The notes below the pieces were generated by a model that saw only the letters and a list, made by a program, of their open reading frames with translations, was not told the origin of the DNA and ran no database searches. From positions 496,001 through 560,000 of the forward strand of contig OX596340.1 in the NCBI GenBank assembly GCA_951394405.1: a DNA stretch of 64,000 nt, given 5' to 3'. Shown here one piece after another: positions 11,360-22,651 of the stretch; position 1 is the stretch's first letter, and every line of letters begins with the position of its first letter. The translations under genes were made by a program, and so were the position numbers. The DNA comes from Coprinellus micaceus (taxonomy: Eukaryota; Basidiomycota; Agaricomycetes; Agaricales; Psathyrellaceae).

Positions 11360-14300
11360 ATGTCAGAATCGATCCCGACCAACAAGGTCCTCTCGGCGGC
11401 GGCACATATCCTCAAGGGCGAGGACACGTCCGCTCATCGCGTCGAAAACTCGACGGGGTACAACACGCCCGTCTTCAAGGGCAAGGATGAGCAGCGGGCC
11501 CACGTCGAGCAGGCCGTCGCAGCCAAGGTACGCCTTCTTCATCCACACCATCCCACCCCACTCCTCATAGCCATCCATCCCGCTGATCTCGAATCTCCCC
11601 GGCATCCAGGGCTTCATCCCCCGCGACCTCGTCCCCAACGAAGTCAACTGGTTCTACAACGGCCTCGGCATCGACGACACCTACTTCCAGACCGAATCGC
11701 ACGACGTCATCGCCGACCACATCATGGCCCTCTTTGGCGCCAAGATTCTCGCGTTTACGAAGCATGATCCGAGCAGCCTGGTTATCGACCTCGAGAGGAT
11801 AGACGAGAAGGGCCAGGGCGCGACCTTCATTCATACCAGTGTCCCTGGTCTGACGACGACGGAGGGCCCTGGTGCGATTTGCGAGACGAGGTGAGTGGGG
11901 TTTTTTCATCTTTCAATCCTGAATCCGTCCATCCGTCTGTCTATCCATCCACCTGAGCATTCAACCCGCAATGGCTGCTATTCCTGGCGTCCGGTTCTCC
12001 CGAGCTCCTGGTCACGGTTGCGCGTCGACTCTATTCGTAGAGATGAATTTTCCGCCTCCGTCGCGTTTGGGGGAGCTCTTGCTTCTTTCTTCGTGCTTCG
12101 ACTCGTCTATTCCCGGCCTTGTTGCCACACCTGGACGTTCATAGAGCGTGGATATGAATGCTTATGATGGGAGCGGGTAGATTAGATTCCGTGTTTGGCG
12201 CGACGGGATGATGATCTGGGGTTCTCTCCCCGTGCGAACTTGCACTAGCCCCTATCTTTCCCCTCATCCACACGTTGATCCTCTCTATCCCCAACTCTCT
12301 TTCAGTCTAAACCTAAGCTAACCTTATTGTGAACCAGGATCGACGAACTCTTTATCGACAAGTCCACCCCCGAGAACGCCTATCGGCTCGAAACCTTCCG
12401 CAGCGCCGGCTCCATCTCCGCCGCCTCCTCCCAACAACTCCGATGCTACTTCGTCGGGAAATGCCAGTTCCCGCCCACCCCCGCCGGCGGGTGGCCGAAG
12501 AAGGCTAATATCCAGGAGGTCGGGGACAAGACCTTTTTGGAGCGAGCGACGCCGAATACGTTGGATGTGTACCAGAAGATTATGCATAATGTGGAGGAGA
12601 GGCATGGGCCTGTGATTGAGGTGTTTGAGGTTGAGGGGTCGAGGGAGAGGAGGGTCGTTATTGGGTATAGGCAGGGGGGGACGAATAAGTTCTTTAGTGC
12701 GCTGTCGAACCTTTATCATTTCTACTCGCTGTACTCTGCGAGGAAGTATGTTGGTGCGTACTCGTCCTCTCTCTCCTCCCTGTTCTTGTCTTCGTCCCGG
12801 AGCTGATTCGGTTGGTCTACAGAGCAATTCGCCAACGGTATCACGATCATCACTCTGTACCTCAACCCGCTTCCCAACGCCAACGCCCCGCCCATCGAGC
12901 ATAGCGTGTGGCAGATCAAGAAGGAGGCTTCGCTTCTATTCTGTCTCCCCGACAACCCTTTCTTTTTGGCCAAGAGTCCCGATAGCCATGCCGTACAGGA
13001 GGCTACCTATGCTTGTGAGTCCTTCATCCTTACCTTTGTATCACCCCGAGAAAGGGTGACTGACTGTGGATGGATATGTAGACTGCGGCTGGATCTTCGC
13101 CCAACACTTCTGCAACCGCCTGGGGTCTTCGTATCTCCAGCTCAAGAACATCCTCAATGAGAATGACGCGACGCATGCTGAGGTTTTGAATGATATCAAG
13201 AGGAGGTTCAGGGAGGAGACGTATACGAGGGAGAGTATCGAGCAGGTTATCCAGGCGTATCCCGAGCTTGTACGCACTCTTTCCGTTTCTTCCTTTCCCA
13301 GATCATGTGCTGACGTGCATATAGATTCGCCTTCTCTACGTCAACTTTGCGATGACGCACTACCCTCCTGCGGAGGACGTCCGCAACCAGGGCCCGACGC
13401 TGTCGTACCAGCGTCTCCAGACTATCCAGCCGCTCTCGGATAGCGAGCTTTACGATAAGCTCCGCAGGGCTGTGCCTAGCAAGTTTGACCTCCAGGTTTT
13501 GGAGAGTTTCTTGATCTTTAATAAGTGCGTTTTGGTTGTCCTCCTCCCTTCCATCCTCCCAACTTTCTCGTTTCCCCTTGTCATCACGGATTCTGACGGT
13601 ATGTGCCGCGCGATATAGGAGCATCCTCAAGACCAACTTCTACCAGCCCACCAAGGTCGCGCTGAGCTTCCGCCTCGCGCCAGACTTCCTCCCTGAGGTC
13701 GAGTACCCGAAGAAGCCGTTTGGGCTGTTCATGGTTGTGGGTAACGACTTCCGTGGGTTCCATGTGAGGTTTAGGGACGTGGCGAGGGGTGGGATTCGGA
13801 TTGTTAGGTCGAGGAATCGGGAGTGAGTTTATCTTACCTGTCTTCCCTCGATCGAGGACATCGACTAAAGTTTGGTATGCGCAGGAACTACTCGATCAAC
13901 CAGCGCATGCTGTTTGACGAGAATTATGGGTTGGCGTCGACGCAGAACTTGAAGAATAAGGATATACCTGAGGGGGGTGCGAAGGGTACGATCCTTCCGG
14001 CGCTGGGAGCGAGCCCGAGGTTGTGCTTTGAGAAATACGTTGATGTGAGTGTCCTGCCTCCGCCTAATCGTGCTCGCCGCGAGTTGGGTGCTAATTGTGA
14101 CGGTGATGTATAGGCTATCTGCGACCTCCTCATTCCTGGCAAGACGCCTGGAATCAAGGAGCAGATCCTCGATCTGTATGGCAAGCCCGAGTTGTTGTTC
14201 TTCGGCCCTGACGAGGGTACGGCTGATATGATGGACTGGGCCGCAAGTACGCTGGGTTTCCCCTCTTCCTCTGTGTTGTCCCTTGATGCTGACGACGACA

Positions 14301-15602
14301 CCTTTGCTTTGTAGCACACGCCCGGGACCGCGGTGCGGAGTCCTGGTGGAAGTCGTTCACTACGGGCAAGAGTGCGAAGACTCTGGGTGGTATTCCCCAT
14401 GATACGTATGGTATGACCTCGCTGTCGATCAGGCAGTATATCCTGGGTATCTACAAGCAGTACGGGCTCCGCGAGAAGGATGTCACGAAGGTGCAGACTG
14501 GGGGTCCTGGTACGTCTTCCCCCTCGCGGTCGTCATTCAAGGTTTCGGTCGATGCTAACGACCGCTCTTTGTAGATGGTGATCTCGGTTCGAACGAGATC
14601 CTCCTGTCGTCCGACAAGACTGTCGCTGTGATCGATGGTAGTGGTGTCCTCGCCGATCCTCAGGGTCTCAACCGGGAGGAGCTTGTGAGGCTGGCGAAGC
14701 TTCGCGTTCCTGTTGCCAACTTCAACACTGCCAAGCTGAGTAAGGACGGGTACCTTGTCAAGGTTGAGGATCAGGACGTCAGGTTGCCTTGTAAGCCTAC
14801 CTCGCTATCGTCGTTTCCCCTTCAAATTGAGGCTGATCTCCCTGCAGCTGGCGAACTTGTTATCGACGGAACCGACTTCCGCAACGGCGCCCACCTCCGC
14901 TTCAAGTCCGACATCTTCGTTCCCTGCGGTGGGCGTCCCGAGGCCGTCAACATCTCCAACGTCGCCGCACTCGTCGACACCGAGGGCAAGCCCCACTTCA
15001 AATACGTCGTCGAAGGCGCGAACCTCTTCTTCTCACAGCAGGCCCGCCTCTTCCTCGAGAAGCGCAAGGTCGTTTTGTTCAAGGACTCGAGCGCCAACAA
15101 GGGTGGTGTCACTTCGTCCTCCCTCGAGGTTCTCGCTGGACTCGCGCTTTCGACTCAGGAGTACATCGACCTTATGACTTTCGAGACTGAGCCCTCCCAG
15201 TTCTACAAGAGCTACGTCAAGGACATCCAAGCGAAGATCTCCGGGAACGCTGCAGCCGAGTTCACCTGTATCTCCCGCGAGCACTCGAGGCTTGGCGGGT
15301 CGAAGCCGCGCACGGCGATCTCCGACGAGCTGTCCACTACCCTCAACAACCTCCAAGCCGAGCTCGAGAGCTCCGACCTCTTTGACGATGTCCCGAGCAG
15401 GCGGGGTGTGCTTGGGCGGGCGATTCCGAAGACGTTGGTGGATAAGGTGGGGTTGGATACGTTGATGAAGAGGCTGCCTGACCCGTATCAGAGGGCGTTG
15501 TTCTCGAGCTGGGTGGCGTCGCATTTCATTTACAAGTATGGGGTTAATGGCTCGAGTGTGGATTTCTTCCACTTTGCGAGGGACCTTGCGGGGAGCAAGT
15601 AG
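11360..15602 (+). CDS. GDH2: NAD-specific glutamate dehydrogenase (large fungal type)
   Basis: Twelve exons: 11360-11527, 11610-11890, 12338-12753, 12823-13014, 13082-13269, 13325-13524, 13619-13822, 13885-14044, 14114-14246, 14315-14509, 14575-14790, 14848-15602, giving 1035 residues. Yeast Gdh2 is about 1090 residues, so this is near full length. The enzyme oxidises glutamate to 2-oxoglutarate and ammonium with NAD+, the catabolic direction of nitrogen metabolism. Visible landmarks are FRGFHVRFRDVARGG, the catalytic-lysine loop PEGGAKGTIL, the glutamate-domain segment LLFFGPDEGTADMMDWA, and the NAD-domain stretch YVVEGANLFFSQQAR followed by KDSSANKGGVTSSSLEVLAG. The long N-terminal region typical of the 115-kDa class is present. 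Intron 2 (447 nt) is the only long one. No paralogue in the window. Confidence 0.96.
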
Positions 15603-16345
15603 GTGGCTTCTGGTTCTGGTTTTCTTGTGTTCGTCCCCTCCTCTCACCTGTCCTCTTGCATTCCCATTCCCATTCTCGACCACGTAGTCGTTCTGGTTCC
15701 TCTACTACCTAATACCGCGCATATCACCCAACATACCTACGTATACACCAAGCATCCATCGTTCCGTCCTTGTTTTCCCTTCCTTCACCCTCTCTCCTCT
15801 TCTCTTACAAATTGAATGGACTGCCTCCCCTTGTACTACTACACACCTATATCCTCGTAGAGCCTGTTGAATGGTAGATCGCCGTCTATATCCTGTAATG
15901 ACCTCCTTGGGCTCGTGTTTCTTTCTGGGTTGAATAGAATCTGAATCCGTGTTTTGGCTCTTCTCATCTGGAGTGGCAAGTGCCAGTGGGCGATTGGACC
16001 CATTTATTTATTTACATGAACGATGGCAGCTGAAGAAGGGTCTCAGATCCATGTCCCGAGGAAAATGAGGTTAAACATCGCCTGCGACGGCCACGATAGA
16101 TGCACGAGGATGGGGTGGTTGAGTTCCCACGGCCTTTGACTCTGCAGCAATTGGATCCCTTACATATTTGGCAAGCGTGATCACGTGTCAACGGTTCAAG
16201 GCCGTTTCACCAGCTCCTCTCAACTCCTGATAGCGACCCTCATCCCGCCGACTAGGTCTCATACGAATCTCGAACCTGTGACAGTGTAGGTTTTCTGCTT
16301 CACCCTTCCCTCACACCCCTCGTACGGTACTCAACCGCAATTTAA
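15603..16345. other. intergenic between GDH2 and FunK1 copy a
   Basis: About 740 bases holding the GDH2 3' untranslated region and the promoter of FunK1-a, including a CACGTG. No further gene seen. Confidence 0.5.
16182..16187. promoter_or_regulatory. CACGTG E-box upstream of FunK1-a
   Basis: The palindrome starts 164 bases before the ATG at 16346. The three tandem FunK1 genes have the same palindrome 157-162 bases before theirs. CACGTG is bound by bHLH factors; the factor here is unknown. Confidence 0.5.
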
Positions 16346-19264
16346 ATGGCAGAACATCAAAACACCTGCAAGACCCCACCTCCCCTCACAGGAGCGAATT
16401 TATCGTGCGTCGGAGCCGAGACTTAGTCTGACACACCCACCAATACCTATTCCAGCTCACAGGCCCCTCGCCCAGAACGGATTACGACTGGAGAACAATC
16501 AGAGTACCACAGGTTCGCGAATACGTTGCGGAGGAAATGAAGAACGAAATCATCTGCTGTCCACTCGACGATTGGTTCGACGCGTACAGAACTTTCGAGC
16601 CGACTGAAGCAGAGTTGGCTGCGTGCATGACTGTTCTCAAGGGTGGTGTACAGATGCGGGAGGGGAGGACAGCAAGTCGTTCGGATTCCCTTCTAAAGGG
16701 TAACAAGTTTGTCAAATTCCCCACACCACCTTCCAAAGCACAGGAGCCAGAGAACGATGTCTTCAAACCTTTGAAGGACATCGCCGAACGTCTCGGCAGC
16801 GTTGACCTCGACAAGGTGAGCAATACCACCAAAGATGGTTTGGATGGTGCCTGTGCCGTTGGAGGGGCAGCTGCCTCCTCCACTTCAGCGGTTTCTAAGA
16901 CAGGCTCTGAAAAGTGCCGCCGACTCCCCAATGTGCACTGGAGGTACGATTCCAAGCCAAACAGTGCGATACCAGGCGAGCAAGCCGGGAGTACCAACCG
17001 GGTAGATGGCTATTTTCATTGCAACCCTCAACAAGGCGCACTATCTCTCACCGACGTGGCTGTCATATGCGAGTATAAGAAAAAAGGGGGGGATGCAGTT
17101 CAGGTAAGTGTTGCGTAGTATTGGCATGTTTCTTTTAGCTAATCCACCCATCTTCACACAGAACCGCAAGCAGCTGGTTGGTGCGGCAGCTCATATATTG
17201 AACGAGGATCCTATCCGCTTTGCTGTTTATGGTGTATGTACAATCCCTAGTCACCTAGTTCAACCCCCTCACTTATCATCTCTAGATCACTATCGAGGAC
17301 TGCAACGCATCCCTTTGGTACTTTTGCCGTTCTCACACGGCCAAGTCCTTCCCGTTCAATTTTTTGACGGTGAGTTAAAGCTTCCCCTCAGCTACTGGTT
17401 GGGTGGGTTGAACGCCAAGTCTCTATAGGATCCATTTACTTTGGTCAAGGTGTTTGTCTCCTTCATGTTTGCCCCCTCGGAGTCGCTTGGCTTCGACAGC
17501 AATATCCGCAGGATTATGCCTTCACCAAGAGATGGTCACCCATCCATATCGTATGTCTACCGGCTCATTATCGAAGACAACGGGGCGGAATACGTACACT
17601 ACTACCGGACTCGGCGGACGATCTGCGACTCGCACCGTCTTTGCATCACGGGGCGCGCGAGACGGGTATGGGAGGTCGAACAAGTCAAGTCATTTGACGA
17701 TCTCACAAGGGTGGACAACAAGGTCGTAGTACTTAGGGAAGTGTGGCTAGATGAGGGCGTAGCGACCGAGCGCCAGACGCAGCAGGCCATCTTTTCCAGC
17801 CTCGACACATTCGGTGATAAACTGAAGGAGGACCCTACCTACTCGCCTCCCCACTTTTCACAGTTCGACGATGACCTGAAGAGGGAGGTCAGGGCACTGT
17901 TTGAGGAGGAGGATTCTCTTCCGCCGTCTGGCCCTGGAGCCAAAGGACACCGGAAGGCGTATGAAAAATACTTTCTCACCATCAGGGAGGACTCCGTCGG
18001 CCAGGCGACCAGGGCTGTCGCAAAGAACTTCGAACCCAGCCCCATGCTCATGCGCGCGGCGCACCCCATGCGGATACCGAAGTCTTCCACAGTCCCTGGT
18101 GCAGACCCCAGCCGCAACAACCAGAATTCCGCCACTATTCATATCGACCGCAGCCAGGTCCCGAAACCCCCTCACGAGAATACATTGCCTCGAGCTCGGC
18201 GGTATCGTCCGAAGCACCCGCACCGCTTGATTTACGAAGAAATTGGTTTGGACCTCGATGACGAACGCATTTCCTCTCTCAAAGATATATTCACTGGACT
18301 TCAAGGGTGTTTCACCGGTAAGTCGTCTAGTGAAATATCGCCCTGGCATTGAGATTGACTTACTCCCGACAGCTTCTCTTCTCCTCTTCTGTGCCGGCTG
18401 GGTTCATCGGGACATCAGCTGTGGGAATGTCTTGATTTGGACCGACCCCGAGGGGAAGAAGCAAGGTAAACTTGGAGACTTAGAGTACGCCAAACCCTTT
18501 CCCTCTGAGGGCGGGTCGCCCGATCCCAAGACGGTGCGTAGTCATGTTTAAATCGGTTCTAAACCACAGACGCTCAGACATGTTTCGACCAGGGAACTGC
18601 CTACTTCATGCCTGTTGAGATTGCCAAAGGGTGTCGCATGGCCCCAACGACAGGGGATACCGCGAACACGAAAAGGCCACGAATCGGCAGAGCGCTTACG
18701 CCCCCCGAAGGCGAGATGGAGATGATGGGATCGCCGAAGAAACGGAACGGAAGCCAGGACAAGCCCCCGAGTCAACGGGAAGCAGAACTCGTCCGGCACG
18801 ACTCCACGCACGAGGCGGAATGCCTCTGGTGGTTGACTCTGTGGTCCGTGACTGCCAGGCTTGGGAAATGGAATACGGTCGAGACTGTCTTCACCTCATC
18901 CACCGCTAGGGTTGCAACTAAATTGAGGGAAATGTTCCTCATGTACGACAACTGCGATCTCCCTGCTTTGGCCGAGGAACTACGCGACTCTCTCCAAACC
19001 GTCCACGGGTGCCTGATGAACTCCCGCGCGTACCTCCGGTCCCGTTTTCTTGAGCTGTCTGAGCTAGACGAGCGGGCGCGGGCAGACCCTGCAGAGCACT
19101 CGGGTGCGTTTATGGTTCTCCGGCAACTCGTCAATGTCCAGATTCCATCCGATGCGCCTCCTTTGGTTAATGGCTCTAATCCTTGCTGGTGGTTTGTGGA
19201 GTCCGAGGGGGGTCCGAGGACCATTAAAGACACGACCGCCAAGCGGCCCCGCCCAGTTTCCTAG
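16346..19264 (+). CDS. FunK1-type protein kinase, copy a
   Basis: Seven exons: 16346-16404, 16503-17103, 17162-17233, 17286-17369, 17429-18317, 18373-18533, 18593-19264, giving 845 residues. Exon 1 is 59 nt as in the tandem copies. The acceptor used by the other copies would break the frame here by 2 nt, but an AG at 16502 restores it, so splicing has probably shifted. FunK1 is a fungal-expanded eukaryotic-like kinase family. The sequence shows the catalytic loop WVHRDISCGNVL, the metal-binding Asp as GDLEYAK in place of DFG, and GTAYFMPVEI as the activation-segment end. The usual beta-3 lysine position appears to be arginine (VVVLREVWLDE). The N-terminal 250 residues contain PLxDWFDAY and a conserved EYKKKG block. 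The tail carries AKRPRP, a possible nuclear signal. Copy a is the most divergent of the four and lies 15 kb from the array. Confidence 0.88.
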
Positions 19265-19476
19265 ATGACTTTATCCCTCAAGTGTTTTTCATCCTGTACT
19301 TACTCCCTCAACGATTGTAATTTAGTTGATCGTCCGCCGTATTACTTTTCGATCCAAGAGATGGCCTAAAGGCCTGGATATTCAAGATTCGACCCGGGAT
19401 AGGTCCTGCACTTCCTTCTATTCTGCAACCTCGACTTACTCATGCCCTACTTGTCTTGTGTTCTCCTCGGAAGAAC

Positions 19477-20190
19477 AGTCAATGGGTCCAGCACCGCTTC
19501 ACGCACGATTTGGAATGTCTATGGTGGCTGGCCCTGTGGTCTGTTACGTGCAGACTTGGAAACTGGAACAGCGTCGGATATGTCTTCATTCCATCCAATA
19601 CCCGAGCGAGCGACACGACTGAGGGAAAAGTTCCTTATGTGCGTCGCATTTCTGGAATGTGACTCTACTTTTCGTGGCTGAAGCGCTGGTCAATAGAGTT
19701 ATCGCCGCTGAATATTTGGAGAAGAATAAAATACACGAGGACGTTGCGCATGCGATCGCCTTCGCGGTCATTCGTTACACCCAATCGCACGCCATACGGG
19801 ACGTTCTGTCTTTCCTCGCCTGCCCTGTCATGCAGGCCCCATACAGCAAGACCGTCGCAAGAGCAGGTACCGAAGATCTTCGAGTCGGACACGATCGAGG
19901 CTTTTGAAGAAACCGCTCGGGCCCTTGGCATGGTGTACATCGTTATTGGCGGTCTTGATGAGGCCAGCGACCAGGGCAAAGTCGGACTGCTGGAGGCCTT
20001 TGCGACTTCTGGGGCCAACTTGCTGATCCTTTCTCGGCCTCTGGACCTCTATATTCACCATACGCCCGACGCGTTGTTTGTTTCGATCCAAGCCGGAACG
20101 GAGGATATTTGAATCTACGTCGCCGATCAGGTCAAGCGAAGCTCCCGGCTGAAAGCCATTCTGTGGGGGAAACCAGAACTTGCCGATAGC
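19477..20190 (+). pseudogene. chimeric pseudogene: FunK1 C-terminal fragment joined to NACHT fragment
   Basis: From about 19477 to 19650 the translation matches the C-terminal exon of the FunK1 genes (HDLECLWWLALWSVTCRLG), with a frame change near 19600. From about 19690 it turns into the middle of a NACHT domain (AAEYLEKN, AIAFAVIRYTQSH, then LGMVYIVIGGLDEASD and LLILSRPLDLYIHHTP). The NACHT part has a frame change near 19870 and an in-frame TGA at 20110. Similarity then continues (VADQVKRSSRLKAIL) until about 20190. Walker B has lost an aspartate (VIGGLDE where functional copies have VIDGLDE), and there is no P-loop. The closest paralogue is NLR-1. This is not an expressed full protein; it records a join of two otherwise separate families just downstream of FunK1-a. 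Confidence 0.85.
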
Positions 20191-20389
20191 ATCGATTTCG
20201 CATCCAAATTACCGGCGGGTAGGTTGTAGCTCTCCAAGCCTTGTCCGAGCTCTTGGGTCTGAGAAGGATCAATAGACATGCTACCCGTACTTAAGACAAG
20301 ATACATAAAAGCAGACGACCAAGATATCGAAGAAGAGTAAAATGAAACCCCGGACTAGAACTTGTTACGAACTGCGTTTCCAATTTGAA

Positions 20390-22651
20390 TTACCAGCTGA
20401 AGGCTTCGTCAACGAAAACAACACCTCGCTTCGCCTTTGGCCCAAGCTCAGCAACGACTGCACGGACGTCGTCCGCCATGGCATTCGGTCCACACACAAC
20501 AATACCCAGATCCCCTTTGTCGCCCTCCTTCTCCAACTCCTCCCTCACGATATCCGCGATCTTCAACCTCTTCCCAACGCTGGTATTAACGACCACAGCC
20601 TTCGACCCACGAGTAAGCGCCGTGAGTTCGGGCTCCAAAGCCTGCACGAGCGACTCGCCCCGCACACCCCACTCCAACTTCGAGTGTACGCCAGTGAAGC
20701 CCTTGATGAGTGGAAGGACGGCGGTGATTCCAACGCCACCAGCGATGCAAAGGAGGGAGGTGCAGTGGGCGAGGTTGCGGATAGCGGGGTTGGCGTGGTA
20801 GCTGGATTCGACGATGACAGGGATGGTGATACGGCGACTGGCTGAGGCGAGGAGGCGTGTGGTGAGGGCCTTGGTGAAGCCATCCATGGTGCGAACGAGG
20901 AGGGTCGTGTGCGGACGGATGGTACCGTCGAGGGACGTCTCCGAGATGGAATCCGTCGTCGTCGACACCTTCTCCTGGTCGTGACTCCCAGTATCACCTG
21001 CCTTCGTGGGGGTGCCGCCCGTGAAGCTCGACAAGACGGAGTAGGGGTGATTCTCCCAGACCTTCCACGAGAGCGTTGGGAAGTACAGGTAGACGTGGCC
21101 CTCTGCAGCGATGCCGTCGATGTCCACGCGGAGGTACTCTGCGTCATCGTCAATGGCGGAGACGACGGCTTTCCGGTACCCGTTCGACACCATCCGTGCC
21201 ACGCGAATCGCGCGGTCGAGGAACCAGATCCCTCCACCGATGTACACCCAGATCTCGTAACCCCAGTTGTACTCGAAGAGGTAGTAGATGTGGAGGAAGG
21301 TAGCGATGAGGGCGAGGGCAGCGAAGAGTTGGTGGAACACGAGGAAGAACTCGTAGGCCTTCTTGCGGATGGGGAGAATGGATGCGGGCCAGAGGAAGAT
21401 GAAGGCGAGGGTCCCGACGATGCCCCAGATCCAGTAGGGCATCTTGCTCTCCGTGGGGTGGTCACCGTAGAAGTTCAAGTGGAGGATGAAGAGAAGGAGG
21501 GAGTGGATGGAGACCTCGAAGATGAGGCAATACCCGATCCAGCGGTGAATGAGGAGGAAGGTGGCGTGGCTCCAGTTGGTGATCCAGAGCAAGACGTTGT
21601 TCCTTGAGGAGAAGAGGAATAGGGCGACGAAGTTGGCCATGCAGGTGACGCCCGAGCGGTCTCCAATGACCATCATGTAATGTTCGACTCGTGTCGGAGC
21701 GAATGAGTTGGGGGAGATCCAGACGAGAGGGAAGATGGAGAGGAAAACCTGTGTTGTGATTAGGTAGACGAGGTAGAGGGCTTGACCGCGAGTGGGCATA
21801 ATTCCGAGATCGGCGACGATGGGTGTGCGATGACGGTGTCCGACGAGAGGCTTCTCCAAAAGGGTGACTAACTGGCTGTACCACAAAGGACGCCCAGGCA
21901 GGAACCGGAGGAGAGAGAGGAGAACGGGTAGGAAGATGCTGGACATGGCGAGGGCGAGGCTGCGAGTGGTATGAGATTCATGGTTCCTATATCGAGGCAG
22001 AGAAAGCGAGGCTTACCCGTTCCTTCCATGATCCCATTCGTTCCGCTCGAAATACTTGCGCCCGTTGTATCCAGGCAGGTAGTCTTCCTCGCGGATGAGG
22101 CTCGTCGTGTTCAACGGCTCGCCGGACTCCGCGTATGGCATGTTGTCCTCGCCCACTGCCTCGACGTCTTCATGGGCGTATCGAAGTGCGTCCTGGTACG
22201 ACATCAGGGGGACCAGGTCCCAGTTGCCGACGCTCCCTGTCGCGACATGACCAGCCCAATAGTCTTCGATTACTGAAACCCCGATATCGTCGTCTCGGGG
22301 GCAACGCTCGGCGACGCAGAGGGCAAGGGTGCGCAGGAAGGCGGCGTCTTGGAGGTAACACTCCTCCGTATTGAGGACTTCGTGCGAATGGCGCTTGGAG
22401 TGGACGTGCGAGTCGGTGGAGGAGGAAGTCGTGTTGCTGCTGGTAGTAACCTTCGGGTCGCAAGTGAGCTTGCTGGTCCCGATGACCCCTCGACACGCGT
22501 GGGCGCAGAACGGCTTGTACAGCCATTTGCCTAGGCCGAGCATTCCCCGACCATCGGCGGCGACGGGAGTCGAGAGATGACCAAGAGTGAGCAGGAGAAG
22601 AACAAGGACGTAAGACGCTCCTGCAGCGAGACGAGGTTGAAAGATTGCCAT
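20390..22651 (-). CDS. ferric reductase transmembrane component, paralogue 2
   Basis: Exons 22651-22017 and 21959-20390 give 734 residues. The intron (57 nt) sits at the same codon as in paralogue 1. The start at 22651 begins a signal peptide. An ATG further upstream is in frame but would bury that signal. It has the same layout as paralogue 1: a cysteine-containing ectodomain (CAHACRG, CVAERCPR), ferric-reductase membrane core with the two His pairs (HRW..H and FHQ..H), ENHPYS for FAD, GGVGITAVLPL for NAD(P)H, CGPNAMADDVR, and FSW at the end. The cytosolic half has a longer insert with Thr/Asp between the FAD and NAD regions than paralogue 1. It points toward paralogue 1, 15 kb away, so the pair is inverted rather than tandem. 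Confidence 0.94.
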
